From Clostridia bacterium (GTDB taxonomy: Bacteria > Bacillota > Clostridia > Christensenellales > Pumilibacteraceae): a stretch of 64,000 nt of DNA. The notes beneath the pieces are model-generated. The model was not told the DNA's origin. It saw only the letters and a program-made list of their open reading frames with translations, and ran no database searches. Both the position numbers and the translations under genes were made by a program. This document shows, piece by piece, positions 51,142 through 57,960 of this stretch. The stretch is from NCBI GenBank assembly GCA_022793815.1, contig JAAWDP010000011.1:215457-279456 (forward strand), given 5' to 3'. Position 1 is the stretch's first letter; the number at the start of each line of letters is the position of its first letter.

Positions 51142-51215
51142 GGCACCATAGCCAAGCGGTAAGGCAGAGGCCTGCAAAGCCTTTATCCCCGGTCCGATTC
51201 CGGGTGGTGCCTCCA
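51142..51215 (+). tRNA. tRNA-Cys (anticodon GCA)
   Basis: A 74-base cloverleaf with acceptor GGCACCA/TGGTGCC, anticodon arm AGGCC-TGCAAAG loop with GCA, T arm CCCGG-TCCGATT-CCGGG, and encoded CCA. It lies 3 bases after tRNA-Gly, so they are cut from one precursor. Confidence 0.97.
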
Positions 51216-51223
51216 ATTTATTT

Positions 51224-51309
51224 GCCCAAGTGGCGGAATGGCAGACGCAAAGGACTTAAAATCCTTCGGAGGAAACTCCGTACCGGTTCGAGTCCGGTCT
51301 TGGGCACCA
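51224..51309 (+). tRNA. tRNA-Leu (anticodon TAA)
   Basis: An 86-base class II tRNA with acceptor GCCCAAG/CTTGGGC, anticodon loop CTTAAAA with TAA, a variable arm CGGAGG-AAA-CTCCG, T arm CCGG-TTCGAGT-CCGG and encoded CCA. Confidence 0.97.
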
Positions 51310-51327
51310 TTTCGCCGAAAGGCAGCG

Positions 51328-51353
51328 GGAGCGGTCAGTCCGTTCCTTTTTTA
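51328..51353 (+). terminator. intrinsic terminator after the tRNA cluster
   Basis: GGAGCGG (51328-51334) pairs with CCGTTCC (51340-51346) including one G-T pair, 5-base loop, then six T. Confidence 0.8.
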
Positions 51354-51510
51354 TTTGTCGAAAAAAGGACATGTGGGGTGATGTCCATAATCTTATACAA
51401 AGGCATTATTGATACGAAAAACTCATAACATAAGAAGTACGCCGAGAGTGTTTTTTTACGGCAATGTGTAAAATGCACGGCGGCGGCATAAAATATTAGC
51501 GGGGATTGTC

Positions 51511-52269
51511 ATGTATCAAATCAATGTCAGTGTCAACAATAACAGAGCTTTTTGGATTTATGCGCTTAGTAAAATCGTGGAGCAAAGAATAAAAGCATTC
51601 TGCGGTATCTGTGCCGTAGCCAATGTGCATGGTAAAGTCAGCCTTGCCGTTGCGTGTGAATTCGATAAAAAAGATGCATTGGATTCCGTTGTGCGTGACG
51701 GAATAGTCGAGCTAATGGAAACGGTCGGCAAAATGTGCTATATCGACGGAAAGCTGGGCTACCTGAAAATCAACAAATCCACTTACAGATTGCTCTTGCA
51801 CACGCTTGTTGCTTTTGACAGAGAATGTGAACGGCAGTTGATGTATGACAGCATTAAAATAAACGATAGCATAAGTTTGGACGGAATATATAATTTCAGA
51901 TTATCCGAATTAAAGAACAGGTGGGACGAAATATGCACTCTCATAACAGGCAATGCGGCATTTTTGCATGACGAATTGACACTGAACGAGCTCTTGCGAT
52001 TTTTGGTAAGCGCCATCGACCCTAAGATAATGAAACTCGAACTGTCCAGACAGGGTGACGAATTTTTGCTTACGGGGACCCATAACGACTGTGATTTCAA
52101 ACTTGTTACAAAGGGCGGAGACAATCTTTTGCTGTATCTTATAGACCTTGCTCCGATAGAGCTGGAAATAAGCGGCGAATTGGCAGACAATAAACTGTAT
52201 TGTCGATTAGTGGAAATTTTTGACGCAAAAGTCAAGAATCAATCAAAGAATTTTGTGACAAATCGGTGA
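51511..52269 (+). CDS. YtxC-like putative sporulation protein
   Basis: A 252-residue protein without membrane segments. The C-terminal half resembles YtxC, a poorly described family of spore-forming Firmicutes: a S-x-x-L-D-G-I-Y-N-F-R-L-S-E-L entry near residue 127, followed by DELTLNELLRFLVSAIDPKIMKLEL near residues 154-178, where family members have a similar ...LLRYFV..Q.PK...V stretch. Identity is low and the match is from memory. It stands alone behind the tRNA terminator, with a weak ribosome-binding site (GCGGGG) before ATG 51511. The 150 bases upstream hold a small hairpin (GGACAT/ATGTCC) and no clear sigma-A promoter. Confidence 0.5.
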   Translation: MYQINVSVNNNRAFWIYALSKIVEQRIKAFCGICAVANVHGKVSLAVACEFDKKDALDSVVRDGIVELMETVGKMCYIDGKLGYLKINKSTYRLLLHTLVAFDRECERQLMYDSIKINDSISLDGIYNFRLSELKNRWDEICTLITGNAAFLHDELTLNELLRFLVSAIDPKIMKLELSRQGDEFLLTGTHNDCDFKLVTKGGDNLLLYLIDLAPIELEISGELADNKLYCRLVEIFDAKVKNQSKNFVTNR

Positions 52270-52295
52270 AATTGATTTTGCAGCGGGTTATTTGC

Positions 52296-52324
52296 TTGCT
52301 TATTGACGTTTACTGTGTTAAAAT
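52296..52324 (+). promoter_or_regulatory. promoter of yajC
   Basis: -35 TTGCTT (52296-52301), 17-base spacer, -10 TAAAAT (52319-52324). CGGAGA precedes ATG 52355. Confidence 0.55.
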
Positions 52325-52354
52325 TATCGTATACCAGTAAGACGGAGATAAGAA

Positions 52355-53011
52355 ATGCAATTTTCCAGTTTATTTGCGGCATGGGGTGAAACCGTTGCCG
52401 TTGTTGTAATCATAGTGGCGTTATTCGCGGTAGTATTTGTCTTTCCAATGTTTTCAAACAAGAAAAGACAAAAACAGGCGAATGCATTGTTCGATTCTGC
52501 AAAGGTCGGAGCAATCGTGGAAACCGTCGGCGGCATAATCGGTAAAGTAATCGAAATAAGAGAAACCTCGCCGGTGGATAAAGAGATGGTTATAGAAACA
52601 GGTGTGGGCGACAATAAAACCACGATAGTTTTCGATATCCGCGCTCTCGGAAGAGTTATAACGCCTGTAATAGAAGTAGTTGCGGATATACCGCTTGCGC
52701 AACCGAAGCAGGAAAACGATACTGCGCAGGAAACACATTCGGAAAGTACTTCCGCAGAGCAAACCTCTGCCGCCGACGCGGTCGACGCAACGGAGAGCGA
52801 AGCCGCTCCTAAGACTGAATCCGAAAAAGATTCGTCGGTCCAAGCCCAAGTCGGAGACGAACAGGCTGCGGTTTTTGACGATAGCGCGCAAAGTGCGCCG
52901 TCCGAGGAAAAAAGCGATGACAAAGCTGCGCTGACGCCTTCCGCAAATTCGTCCAAAGCCAAATCCAATGCGAGAAAATCCACAGGTTCTTCAACGAAAA
53001 AATCCAAATAA
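52355..53011 (+). CDS. yajC: YajC family preprotein translocase subunit with long acidic tail
   Basis: A 218-residue protein. Residues 12-32 form the membrane helix (VAVVVIIVALFAVVFVFPMF), followed by NKKRQKQANALFDSAKVGAIVETVGGIIGKVIEI, the conserved YajC cytosolic segment (G-x-x-V-x-T-x-G-G-I-x-G-x-V). YajC binds SecDF at the translocon. Typical YajC is about 90-120 residues; here a low-complexity Ser/Ala/Glu/Asp-rich tail (about 112-205) ends in a Lys/Ser-rich stretch. The YajC/SecDF linkage is preserved nearby with scfAB between. Confidence 0.85.
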   Translation: MQFSSLFAAWGETVAVVVIIVALFAVVFVFPMFSNKKRQKQANALFDSAKVGAIVETVGGIIGKVIEIRETSPVDKEMVIETGVGDNKTTIVFDIRALGRVITPVIEVVADIPLAQPKQENDTAQETHSESTSAEQTSAADAVDATESEAAPKTESEKDSSVQAQVGDEQAAVFDDSAQSAPSEEKSDDKAALTPSANSSKAKSNARKSTGSSTKKSK

Positions 53012-53028
53012 AAAATCATAACATTGCA

Positions 53029-53069
53029 AACCTCCGCATATCTTATACCAAGTTATGCGGAGGTTTTTT
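53029..53069 (+). terminator. terminator whose 3' arm holds the next gene's ribosome-binding site
   Basis: AACCTCCGCATA (53029-53040) pairs perfectly over 12 bp with TATGCGGAGGTT (53054-53065), then TTTTC. GGAGG at 53059-53063 lies 7 bases before ATG 53071, so the hairpin both ends yajC and can mask the site for the downstream gene. Confidence 0.85.
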
Positions 53070-53070
53070 C

Positions 53071-53460
53071 ATGGAAAACGAAGTTAAAGTAAAGAAAAAA
53101 AGTGCGGTTCTCGAAGTTTTGAAGGCTGTTATAATCGCAATCATCATATCTTTGGTTGCGGTGTTGCTGGCTGCTCTTATAATAAAATTATTCAATATTC
53201 CGTCGGGAGCCATTCCAATCATAAATCAGGTAATCAAGGGCGTAAGCGTGCTTGTAGCGTGCCTTATCAGTTTCAAAATGCCGATAAACGGATGGGTCAA
53301 AGGAATAGCCGCAGGCTTCTTTTATACGGCAATTGCTTTCGTTATATTTTCGTTGCTTGACGGCGCATTTAAATTCGACCTTTCTATTTTAAACGATTTG
53401 GCTATCGGTTGCGTCAGCGGCTGTGTAAGCGGCGTAATAGCGGCAAACATCAGAAAATAG
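53071..53460 (+). CDS. TIGR04086 family membrane protein
   Basis: A 129-residue protein with four hydrophobic segments: about 19-40 (IIAIIISLVAVLLAALIIKLF), 51-66, 72-92 and 107-125. Segments of this size, with conserved FNIPSGAIPIINQVIKGVSVLVACLI and the C-terminal GCVSGCVSGVIAANIRK, match the TIGR04086 family, which in Clostridia lies between yajC and scfA, as here. No function is established. ATG 53071 is close behind the yajC terminator, whose 3' arm provides its Shine-Dalgarno sequence. Confidence 0.85.
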   Translation: MENEVKVKKKSAVLEVLKAVIIAIIISLVAVLLAALIIKLFNIPSGAIPIINQVIKGVSVLVACLISFKMPINGWVKGIAAGFFYTAIAFVIFSLLDGAFKFDLSILNDLAIGCVSGCVSGVIAANIRK

Positions 53461-53491
53461 TACGCTCTGCTGAAAAGTCCACGCAATTTAC

Positions 53492-53520
53492 TTGATTTTT
53501 CTTTCCGTATTTAGTATACT
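53492..53520 (+). promoter_or_regulatory. promoter of scfA
   Basis: -35 TTGATT (53492-53497), 17-base spacer, -10 TATACT (53515-53520). GCGGAGG precedes ATG 53554. Confidence 0.7.
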
Positions 53521-53553
53521 TTATTTAAATGAAAGTAATTGCGGAGGTCAGCC

Positions 53554-53727
53554 ATGAAACACATTAAGACTATTGTAAAGTCCACACTCGACAGAAGTTG
53601 CGACAGCGGTTGCGGCGAATGCCAGACCAGTTGCCAGTCTGCGTGCAAAACCAGTTGCACGGTAGGCAATCAGTCGTGCGAGCGTAAAACGGTCAAAGTA
53701 AACAGACCGGTTGCGGAAGAGAAATAA
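53554..53727 (+). CDS. scfA: SCIFF ranthipeptide precursor
   Basis: A 57-residue precursor peptide. It starts MKHIKTIVKSTL, the conserved leader, and contains CGECQTSCQSACKTSC and VGNQSCER. SCIFF (six cysteines in forty-five) is a near-universal clostridial ranthipeptide in which a radical SAM enzyme links Cys sulfurs to nearby residues; its biological role is unsettled. Here cysteines are at 16, 20, 23, 27, 31, 35 and 42, one more than the standard six, the extra one being Cys16 in RSCDSG. GGAGG precedes ATG 53554. scfB follows. Confidence 0.95.
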   Translation: MKHIKTIVKSTLDRSCDSGCGECQTSCQSACKTSCTVGNQSCERKTVKVNRPVAEEK

Positions 53728-53759
53728 TACGGTTAAGGGATAAAAATAGACGCGGATTT

Positions 53760-53779
53760 ATTCCGAGTTTATTCGGAAT
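53760..53779 (+). repeat. hairpin directly before the scfB start codon
   Basis: ATTCCGA (53760-53766) and TCGGAAT (53773-53779) with a 6-base loop, ending 4 bases before ATG 53784. No T run follows, and no ribosome-binding site lies between the hairpin and the start codon. Confidence 0.6.
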
Positions 53780-53783
53780 TTGA

Positions 53784-55121
53784 ATGGTACATACTTTCGA
53801 GTGTATCGGTCGCAATTTCATGCTTGATGTGGAAAGCGGCTCGTTATTTGAGATAGACGAACTTACAAAACTTTCCGTCGAAAGACGAAAAGCTCCCGAA
53901 GAAGTTTCGGCGGGGGCTTTTTCGCGTTATTCCGCCGAGGATATTTCGGCAGTCGAGAAAGAAATAGACGAATTGATAAAAGAGGGCGTACTGTTTACAG
54001 AGCCTCAAAAACATGCAGAGCCAAAGTACAGCGGAATAATCAAAGCAATGTGTCTTAATATTTCGCACAATTGCAATTTGCGCTGCGAATACTGTTTTGC
54101 CGACGGCGGTACGTACAGCAAAGAGCGCAAGAACATGCCTCTTGACGTTGCAATCAAAGCAATCGATTTTCTTGTCGCGCACAGCGGGAAAAGACGCAAT
54201 CTCGAAGTGGACTTTTTCGGCGGGGAGCCGCTTCTCAATTTAGAAGTAGTGAAAAAAACCGTTGAATATGCCCGCAGTTTGGAAAAAAAATGCGGCAAGA
54301 ATTTTCGTTTTACAATCACTACCAATGCCGTATTGCTTAACGACGAAATAACCGAATACTGCAATAAAGAAATGTATAATGTGGTTGTCAGTATAGACGG
54401 GAGAAAAAGTGTACATAATTCGGTGAGAAAAACCGTCGGCGGCAAGGAGTCGTTTGATGTAATATTGCAAAACGCTTTGCGTTTCCGTGAAAAGCGCGGC
54501 GACAGACAGTATTTCGTCCGCGGAACGTATACCGCGCTTAATACGGACTTTTCCGAAGACGTGCTTGCTCTCAATGATTTCGGATTCGACTGTATATCGG
54601 TCGAGCCCGTGGTTCTTCCCGAAACGCACCGTCTTGCGCTCAAAGACGAGCATACGGATACGCTTTTAAAACAGTACGACATTCTTGCCGAGGAGTATAT
54701 TAAAAGGCGTTACACCGAAAAGCATTTCGAATTTTTCCATTTTCTCATGAACTTGAACGAGGGGCCGTGCGAAGCGAAACGGTTGACTGGGTGCGGAGCG
54801 GGTTGCGAATATGTCGCAGTTTCGCCGGACGGCAGTATTTATCCCTGTCATCAGTTCGACGGTAACGATGCTTTCATAATCGGCAATGTCTGCGACGGTT
54901 CGTTCGATACTGCCATTCCGAAAAAGTTTGCCGCATGCAATGTGACAACGAAAGAAGATTGTCCTAATTGCTGGGCAAAGTATTATTGCAGCGGCGGCTG
55001 CAATGCCAATGCGCTTAATTTTAACGGTAATATAAACAAGCCGTATCGCGGCGCATGTGCTCTTATGAAAAAACGCATAGAATGTGCTCTTGCGGTAAAC
55101 AGCATTTCCGATAAAAATTAA
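53784..55121 (+). CDS. scfB: radical SAM SCIFF maturase (thioether-forming)
   Basis: A 445-residue radical SAM/SPASM enzyme. An N-terminal domain of about 75 residues binds the peptide leader. The radical SAM cluster motif is Cys97-Cys101-Cys104 (CNLRCEYC). The C-terminal SPASM region includes CGAGCEYVAVSPDGSIYPCHQFDG and CPNCWAKYYCSGGCNANA, ligands of two auxiliary 4Fe-4S clusters. It installs thioether bridges in the scfA product. Start ATG 53784 fits the family N-terminus (MVHTFE), but no Shine-Dalgarno site is visible, only a hairpin ending four bases upstream. Confidence 0.95.
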   Translation: MVHTFECIGRNFMLDVESGSLFEIDELTKLSVERRKAPEEVSAGAFSRYSAEDISAVEKEIDELIKEGVLFTEPQKHAEPKYSGIIKAMCLNISHNCNLRCEYCFADGGTYSKERKNMPLDVAIKAIDFLVAHSGKRRNLEVDFFGGEPLLNLEVVKKTVEYARSLEKKCGKNFRFTITTNAVLLNDEITEYCNKEMYNVVVSIDGRKSVHNSVRKTVGGKESFDVILQNALRFREKRGDRQYFVRGTYTALNTDFSEDVLALNDFGFDCISVEPVVLPETHRLALKDEHTDTLLKQYDILAEEYIKRRYTEKHFEFFHFLMNLNEGPCEAKRLTGCGAGCEYVAVSPDGSIYPCHQFDGNDAFIIGNVCDGSFDTAIPKKFAACNVTTKEDCPNCWAKYYCSGGCNANALNFNGNINKPYRGACALMKKRIECALAVNSISDKN

Positions 55122-55155
55122 ATTCCACTTATCATCAAATAATGGCTTGTTTTGT

Positions 55156-55185
55156 TTGACGAAACCAACTATTTTATTATATAAT
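55156..55185 (+). promoter_or_regulatory. promoter of secDF
   Basis: -35 TTGACG (55156-55161), 18-base spacer, -10 TATAAT (55180-55185). AGGAGG precedes ATG 55214. Confidence 0.75.
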
Positions 55186-55213
55186 TATCTCATTGTAAAC
55201 AGGAGGCTTTCAG

Positions 55214-56620
55214 ATGAAGAAAAAATCGTCAATCGTAAAATTATCTGTAATTGGCGTTGTTCTTATAATCGGAATCGTTTTATCCTTCTGTTCTTTCGAT
55301 ATCGGTCTTACGACTTACAAGTCTTTTGCAAGTTCGATTAAACTCGGTTTGGACCTTAAAGGCGGTGTTTATGCCGTTTACGAATCCGTAGATGAAAATA
55401 CCGAAAATCTCGATGAAAGAATGGAAGGCACGAGAACTATGTTGCTTAACCTTTTGCAGAAAAAAGGTTATCCCGAAGCAACGATAGTCAAAGAGGGTAC
55501 GTCACGTTTGCGTGTCGAAGTTCCCGATGTGGACAACCCTCAGGAAATATTCAGTATAATAGGCAAACCCGCTTCGATACGTTTTGTCCTCGACGAAACA
55601 AACGAGCAGGTCATCACCGGCGACCATATAGAAAGGGCAGAGCCGGGATATACTGCTACCGACGGTTATGTGGTTCAGCTCACGCTTAACTCCGAAGGTG
55701 CGGACAGGTTCGCCGACGCAACTACGAATAACATAAACAAAACCATGTCCATTTATGTTCAGGTTGCAGGAGAGGAAGAACAGAAAATTTCGTCACCGAC
55801 CATTTCCGTTGCCATCACGAACGGCAGAGCGGTTATTAACGGTATGCGCGATTACGACGAAGCAAAAAATCTTTCCGACCAAATCATGAGCGGTACGTTC
55901 TCCGTCAAGCTTTCCCTTATGGACAGTTCTACCGTGTCCGCCACTTTGGGCGAACAAGCCCTGTTTTACGGCTTGCTTGCGGGAGCAATCGGTCTTGCGC
56001 TTGTCATAGTCTTTATGTGTGTCGTGTATAAATTGCTCGGTGCTGCGGCATCCGTAAGTTTGATTGTTTATACGATTTTGATGTTGTTCTTTTTGGCGGT
56101 TATTCCGGGAGTTCAGCTTACGCTTCCTGGTATCGCGGGCATAATACTCAGTTTGGGTATGGCTGTCGACGCAAACGTCATCATATACGAAAGAATGAAG
56201 TACGAATATCGCAACGGCAAATCCATTATGGCGTCGTCTTTTGCGGGTTTCCGCCGTGCCACTATGGCTATTGTAGACAGTAACGTCACAACGATAATAG
56301 CCGGTATAATGCTGTTTATATTCGGAACGGGAAGTATTCGCGGCTTTGCGATTACGCTTCTTATAGGTATAGTGCTTTCATTATTTACCTCCATGATTGT
56401 TACAAGAGGAATAGTGAAGTATTTTATAAACATCAATTCCACAAATCCCAAGCTCTACGGTTTCCGTCGCGGTAAGGGCTTTGAGAATGTAGAAGCCGAC
56501 CAAACGGATGTTTCGGTTCAGCAGCAAATGGATAAAGAGCGTGAAGAAAAAGAAGAGAAAAAACGCGCTAAGAAAGATAAGGATAAAAACGCAGGAGGAT
56601 TAGCAAATGAAAATATCTAA
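55214..56620 (+). CDS. secD: protein translocase subunit SecD
   Basis: A 468-residue RND-type membrane protein that uses the proton or sodium motive force to finish protein export. Its first helix is near residues 12-30, followed by LGLDLKGGVYAVYE, the conserved D1 motif. The external domain extends to about 250. The C-terminal five helices contain GIAGIILSLGMAVDANVIIYERMKYE, the D4 motif. A charged Lys/Glu tail closes the protein. It overlaps secF by 14 bases. Confidence 0.96.
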   Translation: MKKKSSIVKLSVIGVVLIIGIVLSFCSFDIGLTTYKSFASSIKLGLDLKGGVYAVYESVDENTENLDERMEGTRTMLLNLLQKKGYPEATIVKEGTSRLRVEVPDVDNPQEIFSIIGKPASIRFVLDETNEQVITGDHIERAEPGYTATDGYVVQLTLNSEGADRFADATTNNINKTMSIYVQVAGEEEQKISSPTISVAITNGRAVINGMRDYDEAKNLSDQIMSGTFSVKLSLMDSSTVSATLGEQALFYGLLAGAIGLALVIVFMCVVYKLLGAAASVSLIVYTILMLFFLAVIPGVQLTLPGIAGIILSLGMAVDANVIIYERMKYEYRNGKSIMASSFAGFRRATMAIVDSNVTTIIAGIMLFIFGTGSIRGFAITLLIGIVLSLFTSMIVTRGIVKYFININSTNPKLYGFRRGKGFENVEADQTDVSVQQQMDKEREEKEEKKRAKKDKDKNAGGLANENI

Positions 56621-57893
56621 TCTTCTCGAAAAAGATTTTAAATTGGTGGAAAAGAAAAAGATTTTCTTTTTGATTCCCGTTGCAATAGTTTTGATTGCTG
56701 CGATATTCATGTTGATTTACGGACTTGTGTTCGGCTCTCCGCTGAATCTCGGCACCGATTTCACGGGCGGATATTCTTTGGATGTAAGACTCGGTACAAA
56801 ACTTACCGAAGCCAACCGCAGCGAATATGAAAAACAAGTACGCAGCATTATCGAAAATCTCGAAAATGAGAACGGCACTTCTTACGGCATTAAAGTCAAA
56901 GCTATTCAATTGCAGGGCAGCGGTGATTCGTCGGCATTGCATATCATGTATGAAGCGGTTGCCGAAGGCGTCGTTATGGATTCCGAGATAAATCCAAAAT
57001 TGCAGGAAACGCTTCAATCGGCAATATTCAAGATTATTCCCGCCGTTACCGTCGACGGCAGTGAAGTTACTCTTGCATATCAGTTTTCGTTTAAGGACGG
57101 TCAAAATACGGATTCGGCAAACAGGACTTTCGATTCCGTCAAAACGCGCATAGAGGGCATAGACGGCTTGCAAGTGAGCTCTGTTGTTTGTTCCGAGGAT
57201 TACCGTTCCATAATCGTCACTTTGGGTTCTGCGCCCGCCGACGAAATGTTGGATAATATAAGAAATGCGGCTACGATAGACGATAAATATTCGGGTCTTG
57301 TTTCAATGGGCAGTGCTACCAGTGCGGCGTTTTCTTCCGAACTGTTATGGAGCGCGTTTGCGGCAATACTCGCATCCGTCGTTTTGATGTTGGTTTATAT
57401 CGCATTCAGATTCGAATTGACAAGCGGTATATCCGCTATAATAGCGCTTTTCCACGATATATTGATAATGTTCTGCTTTATGGTTATTTTCCATATAGAA
57501 ATCAACAGCACGTTCATTGCGGCTTTGATAACGATTTTGGGATATTCCATAAACAATACGATAATCGTGTTCGACCGTATAAGAGAGAACAAAAAGACAA
57601 TGCTTTCGGGAGAAGGCAATGCAGCGCTTATTGCAAACAAGTCGGTTTCCGAAACACTTTTGCGTTCGTTGAATACGACTTTGACTACATTGCTTACAAT
57701 CGGCATGGTTGCGATTTTGGGCGTAAGAGATATCAAAATTTTCGCATTGCCGATAATCATAGGTCTGCTTGCGGGAACATATTCCTCTATATGCATTTCT
57801 CCTGCTGTATGGGCTTCTTGGAAAGACAGAAAAAAGAGAAAAGGCGTACAGTCCGAATCCAAAGAGCCGACGAAGGCTGTTGCCATCAAATAA
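56607..57893 (+). CDS. secF: protein translocase subunit SecF
   Basis: A 428-residue partner of SecD. It starts with a cytosolic segment, then a helix near 20-42, and LGTDFTGGYSLDVRLG, the conserved F1 motif. The C-terminal part has FIAALITILGYSINNTIIVFDRIRENKK (F4 motif) and LNTTLTTLLTIGMVAI. Typical SecF is about 300-320 residues; here the external domain (about 60-235) is enlarged by roughly 100 residues. A terminator follows the stop. Confidence 0.95.
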   Translation: MKISNLLEKDFKLVEKKKIFFLIPVAIVLIAAIFMLIYGLVFGSPLNLGTDFTGGYSLDVRLGTKLTEANRSEYEKQVRSIIENLENENGTSYGIKVKAIQLQGSGDSSALHIMYEAVAEGVVMDSEINPKLQETLQSAIFKIIPAVTVDGSEVTLAYQFSFKDGQNTDSANRTFDSVKTRIEGIDGLQVSSVVCSEDYRSIIVTLGSAPADEMLDNIRNAATIDDKYSGLVSMGSATSAAFSSELLWSAFAAILASVVLMLVYIAFRFELTSGISAIIALFHDILIMFCFMVIFHIEINSTFIAALITILGYSINNTIIVFDRIRENKKTMLSGEGNAALIANKSVSETLLRSLNTTLTTLLTIGMVAILGVRDIKIFALPIIIGLLAGTYSSICISPAVWASWKDRKKRKGVQSESKEPTKAVAIK

Positions 57894-57907
57894 CGGTACA
57901 AAATTTT

Positions 57908-57938
57908 AAAATAAGCCTTCGTAAGAGGGCTTATTTTT
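57908..57938 (+). terminator. intrinsic terminator after secF
   Basis: AAAATAAGCC (57908-57917) pairs perfectly with GGCTTATTTT (57928-57937), a stem of ten pairs with a 10-base loop, followed by T. Confidence 0.9.
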
Positions 57939-57960
57939 GTAAAAGCATCGGAAAAAATAA

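Noticed and set aside
51381-51428. 15-codon ORF starting MSIILYKG after the tRNA terminator
   Set aside because: Weak start context and no family resemblance; its ATG sits in a small hairpin.
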